NCBI RefSeq assembly: GCF_036241575.1 | Contig: NZ_CP108455.1 | Coordinates: 6,059,001-6,123,000 of the forward strand | DNA from: Streptomyces sp. NBC_01267 | Lineage (GTDB): Bacteria > Actinomycetota > Actinomycetes > Streptomycetales > Streptomycetaceae | Reading direction: 5' to 3' | Length of the DNA: 64,000 bases | Shown here: one piece after another, positions 52,251-61,343 of the stretch | Numbering within the stretch: the stretch's first letter is position 1 | How the letters are laid out: every line of letters begins with the position of its first letter | Notes under the pieces: model-generated | What the model was told of the DNA's origin: nothing | What the model saw: the letters and a program-made list of their open reading frames with translations, nothing else | The model's database searches: none | Program-made: the position numbers and the translations under genes

Positions 52251-53759
52251 ATGGCCCGCGACAAGCGACGGGTGCAGACGGCGGTGATCGGCGGCCCCGA
52301 CTCGGAGTTGCCGGTGGTTCTGCCGCTGGACGCCGTTGAACTCGATGCGTTCCGTCGTCGGCACCCTGAGGACACCTATTGGTGCGGGGTGTGGCTGGGC
52401 GGGTGCGGCCAGCGGCTCACTGCCCGCCGGTGTAGCGAATGCGTCTGCCACTTCGCGCACCTGTCCCACGCCGACAACTGCCGACGATCAGCGCTCGGAG
52501 TGTCCAGCGCTGACCATCTCTACATCAAGCAGGACCTGCTGCGCTGGCTGGCTGACCAGAACAACGATGCCACCGCCGAGATTGAGGCGGCCGCGGACGG
52601 GAATATGGCCGGAGCGGTGCGCTTCACTCCCCAGCAAGGTGCGGGACTACGCGTGCTCCTCGCCGCGGACAGTGCCCAGATCGCCGACCGCAGCCCCTCC
52701 CACATCCTGCTCGCCGAGGACCTGGCCGCCATCGTGGAGGCCGTGCTGGCCCGACACGGATACGTCAACCTTGTCCGGTGCGTTCCTGACGGCACCCGCC
52801 GGCGTACCCAGATCGGCACGAAGACGCGCAGCGGCCAGACCTGGCATGAGCTGAACGAATGCGCCCTGACTCCCGACGGCACGTCGACCCCGTCCGTGGA
52901 AGCGGTACGCCGCCAGCGCACCACTTCCCATCTTCTTGGCCGGCGCACCCCTGCCACACCCCCGCCGACCACCCCCGCAGTGGTCGGCGGGGCGGTCAAC
53001 GACCCCCAGGGCTACGACCGCACGGAAGTCATCCAAGCCCTGGAAGATGCCCTCGCCGACGGGCGTAACGTGACAAAGCTCCGCTTGTGTCTCGAACGCG
53101 CGGAGACGGCCACTCGCTCGGGCGCGAACTTGCGGGAGAACGGGCTCATCCGGGCCGCAGGTGACGCACTGCTGCGCATGGAGCGCGGCGTCGGCGTTCG
53201 TCCCAGCCCCGTCTCCCAGCGGTCGGCCACCAAGACGCGGGCGGCCCGTTCCTCATCCCCCGGCCGGGCCCTCCCCCCGGGGCGCTTCACCTCGCCCATG
53301 CCACGGCGTGTGGAGCCCACCGCTGCGGACCAGGAGGCGAGAAGGGCCGCAGCAGACAGGGCGGCGAAGGAGACCACCGCACGGGCCACGATCCTGGAAC
53401 AGGAGCGGGCGGCGAAGATCAGGGACGGCGTTGCCGCCGTACGCGGGGCTCTGCGGAAGAAAGCTCGCGAAGGAACCACGAGCTCGTGGGCGAAGCTGCG
53501 CGACCAGATCGGGCCCGTTCCCCTCGCCAGTCTGAAAGCCGAGGACCAGGCCAACGTCCTGTACGAGGTCGACCGGAACACTCCGTCAAACGAGCCCCTG
53601 CTGTCGACTCTGCTCGCCCTCGGAGATCCTGCCCTCATACCAGCATTCCGGCGCGCGGCTTCTCGCTTCGGGATTGATCTGCCCGAGGATCCGCACGATC
53701 TCCGCGACGTTCTCGAAGCCGATGCGCAGGCTCTGTATGAGCTCTGGCGCCATCGGTAG
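52251..53759 (+). CDS. CoiA-like zinc-finger/nuclease-fold protein
   Basis: 502 aa, with GGAGGT 3 bases before ATG 52251. The N-terminal block YWCGVWLGGCGQRLTARRCSECVCHFAHLSHADNCRR carries several Cys and His residues like the CoiA zinc finger. SADHLYIKQDLLRWL follows, matching the S-x-x-H-x-x-x-K motif that opens the restriction-endonuclease-like fold of CoiA. The middle is rich in charged and proline-rich linker; the C-terminal third is helical. CoiA-family proteins act in competence; actinobacterial relatives are uncharacterised and usually sit on mobile or defence DNA. The catalytic D-ExK core is not clearly seen. Confidence 0.75.
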   Translation: MARDKRRVQTAVIGGPDSELPVVLPLDAVELDAFRRRHPEDTYWCGVWLGGCGQRLTARRCSECVCHFAHLSHADNCRRSALGVSSADHLYIKQDLLRWLADQNNDATAEIEAAADGNMAGAVRFTPQQGAGLRVLLAADSAQIADRSPSHILLAEDLAAIVEAVLARHGYVNLVRCVPDGTRRRTQIGTKTRSGQTWHELNECALTPDGTSTPSVEAVRRQRTTSHLLGRRTPATPPPTTPAVVGGAVNDPQGYDRTEVIQALEDALADGRNVTKLRLCLERAETATRSGANLRENGLIRAAGDALLRMERGVGVRPSPVSQRSATKTRAARSSSPGRALPPGRFTSPMPRRVEPTAADQEARRAAADRAAKETTARATILEQERAAKIRDGVAAVRGALRKKAREGTTSSWAKLRDQIGPVPLASLKAEDQANVLYEVDRNTPSNEPLLSTLLALGDPALIPAFRRAASRFGIDLPEDPHDLRDVLEADAQALYELWRHR

Positions 53760-53965
53760 GAGCCTGGGCCAGCTATTTGCTGCCCAGGTAGTACCAGGGA
53801 GGGCGGATAGCTCTGTTGGCTCGACGCCTGCGTGGGGAGAACGGGCCGAATCCCGCCTGGGCATTGTCAATCCGGGCTTGGACGCTGCTATGCGCAGATA
53901 CATTGCCCAGTCAAGAAGATACGGATGACGGGGCTGTTGAGGCCCGGAAGGACGATGGTCTAGGT

Positions 53966-54604
53966 ATGAGCGACGTGACTAAAGCCAGTTTGCGGCAAAT
54001 GCCGGGTGGAGCATGGCAGTTGTGGGTGCCAAAGGGTTCGGCAGGCGCGTTGATTAAGGAACTCGAAGCCACAGCTCCCGGCGTGCTGCCATCCTCTGCT
54101 GATCGCACAGCTGTTCTTGCTTCACTCGGTTACCGTCCAGCTGACTCCGCATCTTCCGCCTCGGGCTGGGCGTGGCAGGAGATCGAAACTCGCGGTGGCG
54201 TCCTGCAGCTCGTTGGCCAAGCTGCTGTGGTTGCGCTGGAAGGAGCAGAGACTCCAAAGAGTCCGTCTCGGCTTGCCGTGGCACACCGGAAGGAGCCGCT
54301 GACGTCGGAAGAGCTGGACGACCTGCTCGGCCCGGTGGCGGCCGGATGGCCGGCACTGGGGCTGACAGTGTGGCGCGGCGGCATCCTCCGGTACATGGCC
54401 GATCAACAGGTGAAGGTATTCCATGGCCGTGAACTGATCGGCTTCACCGAGCAGTCCCCTACCGTTCCTGATCAGCGTATTTACAATGCCGTGGTACATA
54501 TCGACCACGAGGGCCTGCCGTATGGCGGCAGCTTTCCACCTGGCGTCATTCCCGTTGACCCCGTGAGGGCTCAAGCCGAGAAGAAAGCTCGCCTCAACTC
54601 CTGA
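53966..54604 (+). CDS. Hypothetical protein (212 aa)
   Basis: 212 aa from ATG 53966, with AAGGACG about 12 bases upstream. The sequence is soluble and mixed alpha/beta (GAWQLWVPKGSAGALIKELEA; GGILRYMADQQVKVFHGRELIGFTEQ; IYNAVVHIDHEGLPYGGSFPPG). No family is recognised. GC at third positions is noticeably lower than in the core genes, pointing to recent acquisition. Confidence 0.7.
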   Translation: MSDVTKASLRQMPGGAWQLWVPKGSAGALIKELEATAPGVLPSSADRTAVLASLGYRPADSASSASGWAWQEIETRGGVLQLVGQAAVVALEGAETPKSPSRLAVAHRKEPLTSEELDDLLGPVAAGWPALGLTVWRGGILRYMADQQVKVFHGRELIGFTEQSPTVPDQRIYNAVVHIDHEGLPYGGSFPPGVIPVDPVRAQAEKKARLNS

Positions 54605-54851
54605 TTTTCTGCGAGTGACCGAACGGCACCACACGGCCGGTCACTGGTCAAGGCGCTCCCTCGCCCCCTGGTGTGCTCGGGAGCCGTGACTGAACGCTTC
54701 GCTTGGCCAGTTGGGTGCCAGCTGACCAGGCCCATGGTCACAGCCGCTGCCCGGGTGCCCACCGCGGGGAGAGAGCGTTTCGATCTGGCATTCTTCATAC
54801 GCGGGCGCTGCGACTCTTGCACGCTCGAAATCTCTGCGAGGAGTGAGTCTG

Positions 54852-55019
54852 ATGGCGAAGCGGGGCACCGACCACTGGAGTGAAACCTACTGTGATCGAC
54901 GCTTCCACCCTCCACACCTGACGGGCCTGCCCTACTGGTTCTACTGCCGACTTAAACCGGGCCACGACGGAGACTGCGACTGCGAAGCGGCCCACGAAGA
55001 GATGAGCACGACGGACTGA
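54852..55019 (+). CDS. Cys/His-rich micro-protein (55 aa)
   Basis: ATG 54852 follows GCGAGGAGTGAGTCT, a strong ribosome site with 8-base spacing. The 55-residue product holds four cysteines and five histidines (HWSETYCDRRFHPPHL; YWFYCRLKPGHDGDCDCEAAHEE), consistent with a small zinc-binding protein. No family is recognised. It lies just upstream of an IS5-type fragment. Confidence 0.55.
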   Translation: MAKRGTDHWSETYCDRRFHPPHLTGLPYWFYCRLKPGHDGDCDCEAAHEEMSTTD

Positions 55020-55067
55020 AGTTCATAAGATCGTGTCCTATGTGGTGAGGCGGACATTGAGGTCGTC

Positions 55068-55320
55068 ATGGGGTGGGGTACGTGGAGTTGGATTGTTCCG
55101 GAAGGGCTGTGGGAGATCGCGAAGCCGCTGATCCCGCCCTCTCGGGTGCGGCCGCAGGGCGGAGGGACGCAGGACACACCCGATGAGACCCTGTTCGCCG
55201 CGATCATCTATGTCTTGGTCAGTGGCTGCGCCTGGCGGGCCTTGCCGCCCTGTTTCGGCATATCGAAGTCCACGGCCCATCGCCGGTTCCTGATCTGGTC
55301 GCGCGCCGGGGTGTGGGGCC
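55068..55320 (+). mobile_element. IS5-family transposase fragment (5' end)
   Basis: The N-terminal helix-turn-helix part of an IS5-type transposase is intact: WIVPEGLWEIAKPLIPPS, QDTPDETLFAAIIYVLVSGCAWRALPP, then ISKSTAHRRFLIWSRAGVWG. The match stops near 55316 and unrelated sequence follows, so the DDE catalytic domain is missing. GATCGTGTCCTATGTGGTGA at 55029-55048 may be the left terminal repeat. It is dead but marks past insertion. Confidence 0.85.
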
Positions 55321-55364
55321 CACCACCAGAGCCGAGGCGATGGTCTACTGATCGATGGCGATGC

Positions 55365-55888
55365 TCATGACCCGCCGCCTGGCCCGGACACGCCCGCGGC
55401 GAGCGTGAACCGGCCCGGCTGCCGCTCGGCCAGCCAGCCGCGCAGCACCAGGCGCTTCGCCTTCGACCGCAGTGCCTCCACCTCGCCGGCACCGCATCCA
55501 TCTCGAACAAGACGGCCATCTCCTGGCGGGTCAGAGGCCCTTGATGGAGACGATGGCAGTCCGCGAGTGCCTGCCCGATGCGCTGGCAGTCCACCGACAG
55601 CACCGACCAGCCCAGTCCCTCACGCCACATGGGCACCTGCGACGTCGGCTTCGCGGCCGTCGTCACCGACGGTGTCTCCTCAGTCCGCTCAGTCTGGTCG
55701 TGATCTTCGGGCTCGTTGACCGGGTCCAGCACCTCGCCGACCCCGGACCGGGCGATGACCCACTCTTTCCAATCCCACTCGGCCACGGCCAGTTCGGCCT
55801 GGACGCGGTCGGCTTCCTCCCGCAGTTCGTCCACCCGACGGCGGGCAGCGAGCTCGAGCTGTTCCAGCAATCCCACGACCGACGGCAT
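55365..55888 (-). pseudogene. Frameshifted hypothetical protein with helix-turn-helix-like domain
   Basis: From ATG 55888 the frame encodes a coiled-coil N-terminus (RRRVDELREEADRVQAELAVAEWDWKEW), then VPMWREGLGWSVLSVDCQRIGQALADCHRLHQGPLTRQEMAVLFEMD. Near 55490 the frame shifts; the continuation EVEALRSKAKRLVLRGWLAERQPGRFTLAAGVSGPGGGS ends at the stop 55365-55367. The ending (RSKAKRLVxRGWLxExxPGRFTL) is a familiar Streptomyces family of unknown function that travels with mobile DNA. Confidence 0.75.
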
Positions 55889-56147
55889 CCACGGCCTCCC
55901 CAGGAACGATGACAGGACAGGTCACCACTCCCACGGGTTCGTCGACCCTATGCCTGCCCAGCTACAACGCCGCCCTCAGGTTCGGTACGACAACAGCCGC
56001 TTACGGTGGCGCTGTTCAGGAGTCGTCTTGAACCTGCTACCTGGCTGTGAAGCTTCTCGTCACTCCCCAAAACTGTTCGCTCGTCGAGCAGCTGGGCGGG
56101 GTAGGCGCGGCTGCGGGTCTGCGGGCAGTGGGAGACGGAAGCGGTGG

Positions 56148-56756
56148 TTACGCGGCCCCTGACTTGTGCCGCCAGACGGCATGCTCCAACCCGCCTCTGT
56201 CGTGCCCGAGCATTGCGGCGGCTTCCTCGTATAGTGTGCGCAGCTGTTCGTAGCGGAGATCCGGAACGCCAGCATCTGCAGCGAAGGAGCGCAGATGTAC
56301 GTCGATCGCGACCTGTGAACGGCCGATAAGGTTGCCGATGTAGTCGACGCTCTTCGGCCCTACCCCCTTCACAGTGCGTAGAGCGGCGCGATTGGCCTGC
56401 TGGTCGAGCCAAGTGTGGAGATCGTCGCGGGTATCTACCCCATTGGCAGCTAGGAGGTCGGTGATGGCATGGGCCGTCGCGACCTTCTGGGCGTGGTTGA
56501 ACTTCATGGCGATGGCAAGGTCCTCTGCGGCGAGCCGGCCCTGGAACCCGCGGACTGTCCTCGCGTCCGGCCAGCTCGTTTGCAGTTGGAGAAGCCGCGG
56601 CCGAAGGGTCGCTTCGTAGTTACATCTGGGCTGGAAGCTGACATCGCAGATGACAGCACCCATGTGGGTCCATCCGCCGGGATGGAGAAACGGACCACCG
56701 CCCAGGAGGTGCTGAACGTGGTCGACGAGCCGCTGGGCAAGGCTGGGTACGGTCAT
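56148..56756 (-). CDS. HhH-GPD superfamily DNA glycosylase-like protein
   Basis: 202 aa from ATG 56756; upstream in-frame ATG 56828 would add 24 residues without a better ribosome site. The helix-hairpin-helix and catalytic region reads RTVKGVGPKSVDYIGNLIGRSQVAIDVHLRSFAADAGV; the aspartate in VAIDVH matches the conserved catalytic Asp of endonuclease III-type enzymes, but no Fe-S cysteine cluster follows. It likely removes or recognises damaged or modified bases. Neighbours are mobile relics and the IetAS system, so a role against modified phage DNA is possible but unproven. Confidence 0.75.
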   Translation of the reverse strand: MTVPSLAQRLVDHVQHLLGGGPFLHPGGWTHMGAVICDVSFQPRCNYEATLRPRLLQLQTSWPDARTVRGFQGRLAAEDLAIAMKFNHAQKVATAHAITDLLAANGVDTRDDLHTWLDQQANRAALRTVKGVGPKSVDYIGNLIGRSQVAIDVHLRSFAADAGVPDLRYEQLRTLYEEAAAMLGHDRGGLEHAVWRHKSGAA

Positions 56757-56969
56757 AGACCAATGATGTTGTACTGGTCTGAAGAACCGGACGGAATGCG
56801 CGAAGCCCTCGAAGGATGGGCGCGGCAAGTGGCGCCGCTGGTGGAGGAATTACGCGAGCGACGTCGCCCTACCGGATCTGCCCGGTGACGAAACCTGTGC
56901 ACTCAGCAGGGCTTCGGATATTCGCTGCGCGCGCCTGGTTCCCCGCCACGGCAACCATGATCAACCAAT

Positions 56970-57150
56970 ATGCCGCCGGCGCGCCAGCGCCCGGGCAACT
57001 CCACCTATCATCGCACCTCAGTGACCTACGCCGGTGTCTCGGTCGCCCAAATCTCCCGCGAAGTCGGCACCACCGCGCGCGTCTTGAGCCCCCACCTCGC
57101 CGGGACACGCGTCCCGAAGATGGACACGTGGGCGCGGCCGGATCAAGCTC
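56970..57150 (+). pseudogene. Possible relic of a tyrosine recombinase C-terminus
   Basis: A short plus frame reads STYHRTSVTYAGVSVAQISR then EVGTTARVLSPHLAGTRVPK. This resembles the H-x-x-R ... ISRExGTTxxVLxxHYAG end of Streptomyces integrases, but the catalytic tyrosine position is Leu and the rest is missing. It is too short to be certain. Confidence 0.3.
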
Positions 57151-57176
57151 GGCCTCGACCGAACCCGCCCGGGAAG

Positions 57177-59819
57177 CTACCAGCCGAATTCCATCTGAAT
57201 GGGGATGCCGTCCACGATTTCGGTCTGGGCGTGTGGAGTCACTCCGATCGACACGCCGAGCTGGGTGGCGATGGGCGTATACAGGTCGGTGGAGACCTCT
57301 GGGGTGCGCAGGGAGACCAGGAGGGCGTAGCTGACGGGCAGGCCGATGCGGTCGTTGCGCCTGTTCGCCTTCCACCAGCCTCCGACAGGGTAGACGGCGA
57401 GCGTGCCGCAGTCGGCGAGTTCGGCCGCCGATCCGCGCCAGATGTCCGCGTGCAGGGAGCCGAGATTGCGGGCCCGGGGGCCGACCAGCCACCTGCTGTT
57501 GGACTCGAATGCCCTGGGGTTGTCAAGGCCGTCGCTCTCGTGCTCAGCCTGTTCGGCCAGTCGTCTCTGGAAGGAGTCGCTGGATTCGGTGGAGCCTTTG
57601 ATGGCGAAGCGCAGGCCGTGCGATGCGTAGCTGTAGCGGCCGAGCATGCCGCGCCGGCCCGGATTGGGCTCGATCATGTAAGCGAGCGTCACGCGCAGGT
57701 CGACGGTGGTCTCGGCCAGATCGCGCAGTTGTTCCAGCGGCCACGGAAGCTCGTGCAGCTTGAGTTCGGCCAGGCGGACCTGTCCGCCCTTGACCTTGTA
57801 CGGCACCAGGGTGTTCTGGACGATCATTGTGACGGCGTTCGAGGCGCTGCTGCGGATACGTTCGGCGGTGGGCATGCCCCATCCGTACCGGCGGATCACC
57901 TGTCGCATCACGTCGCCCTTGGCGAGTTTGGGGGCGCCGGTCTTCTTGAACAGGCCCTGCTCGACCATGGCCGGGGTCCACTGGGCTTCGTGGACGAGGA
58001 GTGCGCGAACCGTCTCCGGTCGCAGTCCGGGGTAGGCGCTCATCGCCGTGGCGGCGAGCGCAGCTGCCTGGGCCGTGGCAGCGCTTGTGGCGTTCGTCCA
58101 GGTCAGCTGACGCGCAGGGTCGTGGTGGGTGGTCGCCACGCTCACCAGCTCGTGTGCGTCCAGGATGCTGTCGTCAGGGGCGACGAGCATGTTGCCGCCC
58201 TCCAGAACGATGTCGGGCTTGGTGATGGCTGCGTTGGTCAGCGCCACCGAGGTTCTGCTGAAGGGGGACAGGGCGCCTGGTGCCGCCAGCGCACGGTATC
58301 CCCGGAACAGGGCCGAATCGGGGACGGCGTCCATGTGCGTGCACGCCCCGACGGTGAGTACGTTGTGTGCCTGGGCGGGTTCCTCGATGCGCGACAGGTC
58401 GGACAGAAGCAGCGGATCCAGCGTGCCGTCGTCGCCGCGCATCTGGTGGGGCACGGCACCGCGGATGTTGCCGGCACTGACGATGATCAGGCGTGACGCT
58501 TCGGGATCGGGTGCTCCGATCAGTTCGATGCGGTCGTCCCGCACGGTGACGTCCGTGCCCGCTGCCAGGGCGTCCAGTGTGGCTGACCACAGGGTCGCGG
58601 TGCCGTCTACGCCGTTCTCGCCTTCCCCGGACTGCCGGGTGACGGCCATGGAGAAGACACGTCCGGACGGTGCGGGGCCTCCGTTGCCGATCTCAGCGGT
58701 CGCGACCGCGTTCGCGGTCGTCTCCGCACAGGTGCGCGGGGACGCGGCGGGTGTGTGAGCGTCGCTGAGTATCTTCACGGACTCGAGGCCGTGACCGAGG
58801 ACGACGGGACCTTGTGATTCAAGGGCTGCGGCGAAGTCCCCGAAGAGGGCGAGCCCGGCCATCTGCGTGCCGTGCCCGATCCGGTCGGCCGGCGTGCTGC
58901 CAGGGAGCACGCTGTAGGCGCGCTCGTGCAACGCGGGCTTCAGCAGGGCGTGCTCCTGGGCTATCCCTGTGTCCAGGATGCATACCGCCGGGGACTCCGG
59001 TGCGGCCGGCTCGATGCGCGCGGCGAGGTCCTTGACGAGGTCCACGCGGAACTCGCGGTCGACGGCGTAGAGGCCCTCGGCGAAGGTAGGGCTGCGGATC
59101 TCAGCAGGGCAGGCGTTCGTGGCCAACAGGAACGCCAGCTCGTTACCGGTCGTCGCGACGTGCGCCACCAGGCGTTCCCCGACATGGATCGCCCGTTCAC
59201 TGACCCGCCAGCGACGCTCTTCGGCCAGGGAACGCAAGGTGGCAACCGCCGTCGGCGAGATCCGCGGATCGAACCACAGCTCCCACCACCGCTCCTCGTC
59301 CAGCGGCGGCAGATCCTGCCGCTCCTGCCAGAGGTGCTCCAGCAGAGCCCGCTGGACCTGTTCCATGTTGGCCACCAGCAGGGCCTGTTTAGGGTTGCCG
59401 CTAGGGGTGTTGTCCGTGAAGTCGGCGATCCGCTGGGTGAACGAGGCGACTTTGTCGAAGGGGATCCAGACCAGCGCGTCCTGCTGACTGTTCTCGGTCT
59501 GCGGGTGGCTGCTCATGAGTGTCAGGCCGGATGCGTCTAGGCGCTCAAGGCTCAGAGGGTGGTCGCGAGCCGCCTCGATACGCACCGCGAAACCGTCAGG
59601 CTGGCGGTCCTCGGGCGTCTGCTGCATGAGCTGGGTCGCCTCACGGCGGGCCGTCTCCAGCCCGTCCACCAAGGCGTCGGCGTGCCCCTGCCGGTCCGTG
59701 TGCTGGACCAGGTCCGGGCCGCTTCCGCCGGCAGGCTCGGAGCGCGGCGTGAGGGTGGCGGCCTCCCAGGGCACGATCAGGTGCGGACTGAGCCGTGCGG
59801 AAGTGTCGGGCTCAGGCAT
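57177..59819 (-). CDS. ietS: Subtilisin-like serine protease IetS of the IetAS anti-phage system
   Basis: 880 aa. The catalytic triad is visible: Asp283 (VCILDTGIA), His316 (RIGHGTQMAG) and Ser579 (WTNATSAATAQAA), with the oxyanion Asn451 (VSAGN). A ~270-residue N-terminal region and a ~280-residue C-terminal region are specific to this family. There is no signal peptide, so it acts in the cytoplasm. It overlaps the AAA ATPase gene by 8 bases. A subtilase plus AAA ATPase operon is the published IetAS defence system; the protease is assumed to be unleashed when the ATPase detects infection. Confidence 0.92.
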   Translation of the reverse strand: MPEPDTSARLSPHLIVPWEAATLTPRSEPAGGSGPDLVQHTDRQGHADALVDGLETARREATQLMQQTPEDRQPDGFAVRIEAARDHPLSLERLDASGLTLMSSHPQTENSQQDALVWIPFDKVASFTQRIADFTDNTPSGNPKQALLVANMEQVQRALLEHLWQERQDLPPLDEERWWELWFDPRISPTAVATLRSLAEERRWRVSERAIHVGERLVAHVATTGNELAFLLATNACPAEIRSPTFAEGLYAVDREFRVDLVKDLAARIEPAAPESPAVCILDTGIAQEHALLKPALHERAYSVLPGSTPADRIGHGTQMAGLALFGDFAAALESQGPVVLGHGLESVKILSDAHTPAASPRTCAETTANAVATAEIGNGGPAPSGRVFSMAVTRQSGEGENGVDGTATLWSATLDALAAGTDVTVRDDRIELIGAPDPEASRLIIVSAGNIRGAVPHQMRGDDGTLDPLLLSDLSRIEEPAQAHNVLTVGACTHMDAVPDSALFRGYRALAAPGALSPFSRTSVALTNAAITKPDIVLEGGNMLVAPDDSILDAHELVSVATTHHDPARQLTWTNATSAATAQAAALAATAMSAYPGLRPETVRALLVHEAQWTPAMVEQGLFKKTGAPKLAKGDVMRQVIRRYGWGMPTAERIRSSASNAVTMIVQNTLVPYKVKGGQVRLAELKLHELPWPLEQLRDLAETTVDLRVTLAYMIEPNPGRRGMLGRYSYASHGLRFAIKGSTESSDSFQRRLAEQAEHESDGLDNPRAFESNSRWLVGPRARNLGSLHADIWRGSAAELADCGTLAVYPVGGWWKANRRNDRIGLPVSYALLVSLRTPEVSTDLYTPIATQLGVSIGVTPHAQTEIVDGIPIQMEFGW

Positions 59820-60798
59820 GGTGGGAGGCGTGCCGTTCGCTCAGGGCTTCCAGCAGCAGCTGTTCGTCGACCACGTCCCGGTCAGCCAGGATGGCTCGTT
59901 TGGCCGCTGCTTCCGCCGCTTTGACCAGCTCGGCGTGACTCAGGCCCGATGCACGTTCTGTCACGAGGCCCCACCGTAGTGTGCTTGTGTCCATTCCGGC
60001 TAGACGTCGCTGCACCACCTGTACAGCTTCCTCCCCGGTGGGAGGGCCGTAGGTGGCGATCATGTCGAAGCGGCGGAACAGAGCCTGGTCCAGAAGCTGG
60101 TGGTGGTTGGTGCCGGCCACCACGAGACTCTCGGAGGGCGCCTCGTCAAGAAACAGCAGGAATGAGTTCAGGATCCTGCGGGCTTCGCCGACGTCGTTGC
60201 CTGCCGCCCGTTCGGCTCCCAGAGCGTCGAACTCATCGAACAGGTAGACCGCTCGGGTCTGAGCCACGGCGTCGAAGACCAGACGCAGCTTGGCGGCGGT
60301 CTCGCCCATGAACCGGCTGATCAGACCGTCCAGGCGAATGGTGAACAGGGGCAGTTTCAGCTCTCCGGCCAGGGCCGCTGCCGTCATGCTCTTGCCTGTC
60401 CCAGGAGGCCCGGACAGCAGAATGCGGTGCACCGGGGTAAAGCCGAAACGCTCCAGACGTGCACGCTGTCGCTGTTCGTGCAGCACGCGGTCCAGCGACG
60501 CACGCAGTCCGGCGTCCAGAGTCATGTCGTCGAGCTGGGTGTCCGGATAGCCTGCCGTCAGGAGACTGGTCAGCTCTCCGCGGGGCTGCACCACCGGGGT
60601 AGCGCCACGCTGGGTGTCCTGCTTCCCCTGCCTCTGCTGGGCGGCCTCGACCAGCTCACGCAGTTCTACCGCGAACTTTCCCTGCCCCTGGCGGGCTGAC
60701 TTCGCCGCGACTTGCAGGGCGACGCTGTAGAAGAGGTCGTCATTGGCTTCGGAGTGCGCCCGCACAAGAGCTTTCAGGTGCTCGGCGTTCGCCGCCAT
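59812..60798 (-). CDS. ietA: AAA+ ATPase IetA of the IetAS anti-phage system
   Basis: 328 aa. Walker A GPPGTGKS (130-137), Walker B YLFDEFDALG (184-193), sensor-1 VVAGTN (226-231) and the arginine-finger region FRRFD (240-244) are intact. A ~100-residue helical N-terminus precedes the AAA domain and a C-terminal lid follows. The fold resembles FtsH/spastin-like single-domain AAA proteins. Its stop lies inside the start of the protease gene, so the two are co-translated and probably form one complex. Confidence 0.92.
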   Translation of the reverse strand: MAANAEHLKALVRAHSEANDDLFYSVALQVAAKSARQGQGKFAVELRELVEAAQQRQGKQDTQRGATPVVQPRGELTSLLTAGYPDTQLDDMTLDAGLRASLDRVLHEQRQRARLERFGFTPVHRILLSGPPGTGKSMTAAALAGELKLPLFTIRLDGLISRFMGETAAKLRLVFDAVAQTRAVYLFDEFDALGAERAAGNDVGEARRILNSFLLFLDEAPSESLVVAGTNHHQLLDQALFRRFDMIATYGPPTGEEAVQVVQRRLAGMDTSTLRWGLVTERASGLSHAELVKAAEAAAKRAILADRDVVDEQLLLEALSERHASHHA

Positions 60799-61151
60799 AC
60801 GCCTGTCACCCTCCGATGTGGACTGCCTGTAAGAAGAGGTATACCCAAATCAGCGGGCCCCTGCGCCTGCATCGTACGGCCCTGAGCACCAGGCTGCTGC
60901 CCGGATCCTCTGCTGACTGAGATGTCCGAATGAGTGAATCGCAGCGCGAGAACACCGAACGGTCAGCTGGCCTGGGACCCCTCTCACCCAGGCCAGCAGT
61001 AGGGCAGTCTGCCGGTGATGTCCGAATCATGTGTCCTGCTCGGGACCGAGCGCAGGAAACCTACGCACCCAGCGCTTCAGCGCGCCACGGGCTCGCACCG
61101 GGCCCCTGAGCCCTGCACAGCGGTACACACGGGACTCGCGGCGAGGCGTTG
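60799..61151. other. Intergenic stretch upstream of ietAS
   Basis: No gene is seen. An 11-bp hairpin (60966-60976 with 60987-60997) is present. GATGTCCGAAT occurs twice on either side of it (near 60923 and 61018). The ietA promoter should lie in the first ~150 bases. Confidence 0.55.
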
Positions 61152-61343
61152 TCAGGGGTGCTTGGGCTTCTTCCCGGCCCCCTTGCCGTCCTTCCCCGGT
61201 CCGCCCTTCGGGTGGGGCGGGTGCCCGGGAGACGCGGGCTTCGCCGACGGGATGGGCGAGGACTCTGCGGGCGTCGCAGTGGGGGTGAGGGTGGGAGTCG
61301 GTGCGGTGGCCGATGTCGTGGGCCGGGGCGTGGGCTCGTGGTG
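61152..61343 (-). pseudogene. C-terminal relic of a Thr/Pro-rich protein
   Basis: The minus frame ending at 61152 reads PTTSATAPTPTLTPTATPAE, PSAKPASPGHPPHPKGGPGK and a basic end KKPKHP. This is a typical disordered tail of a secreted or kinase-linker protein. At about 61343 the sequence switches to MFS-transporter coding on the opposite strand, so the 5' part has been lost. Confidence 0.5.

Noticed and set aside
56970..58496. 508-aa open frame on the plus strand
   Set aside because: Apart from the first ~60 codons (considered as an integrase relic) it is antisense to ietS.
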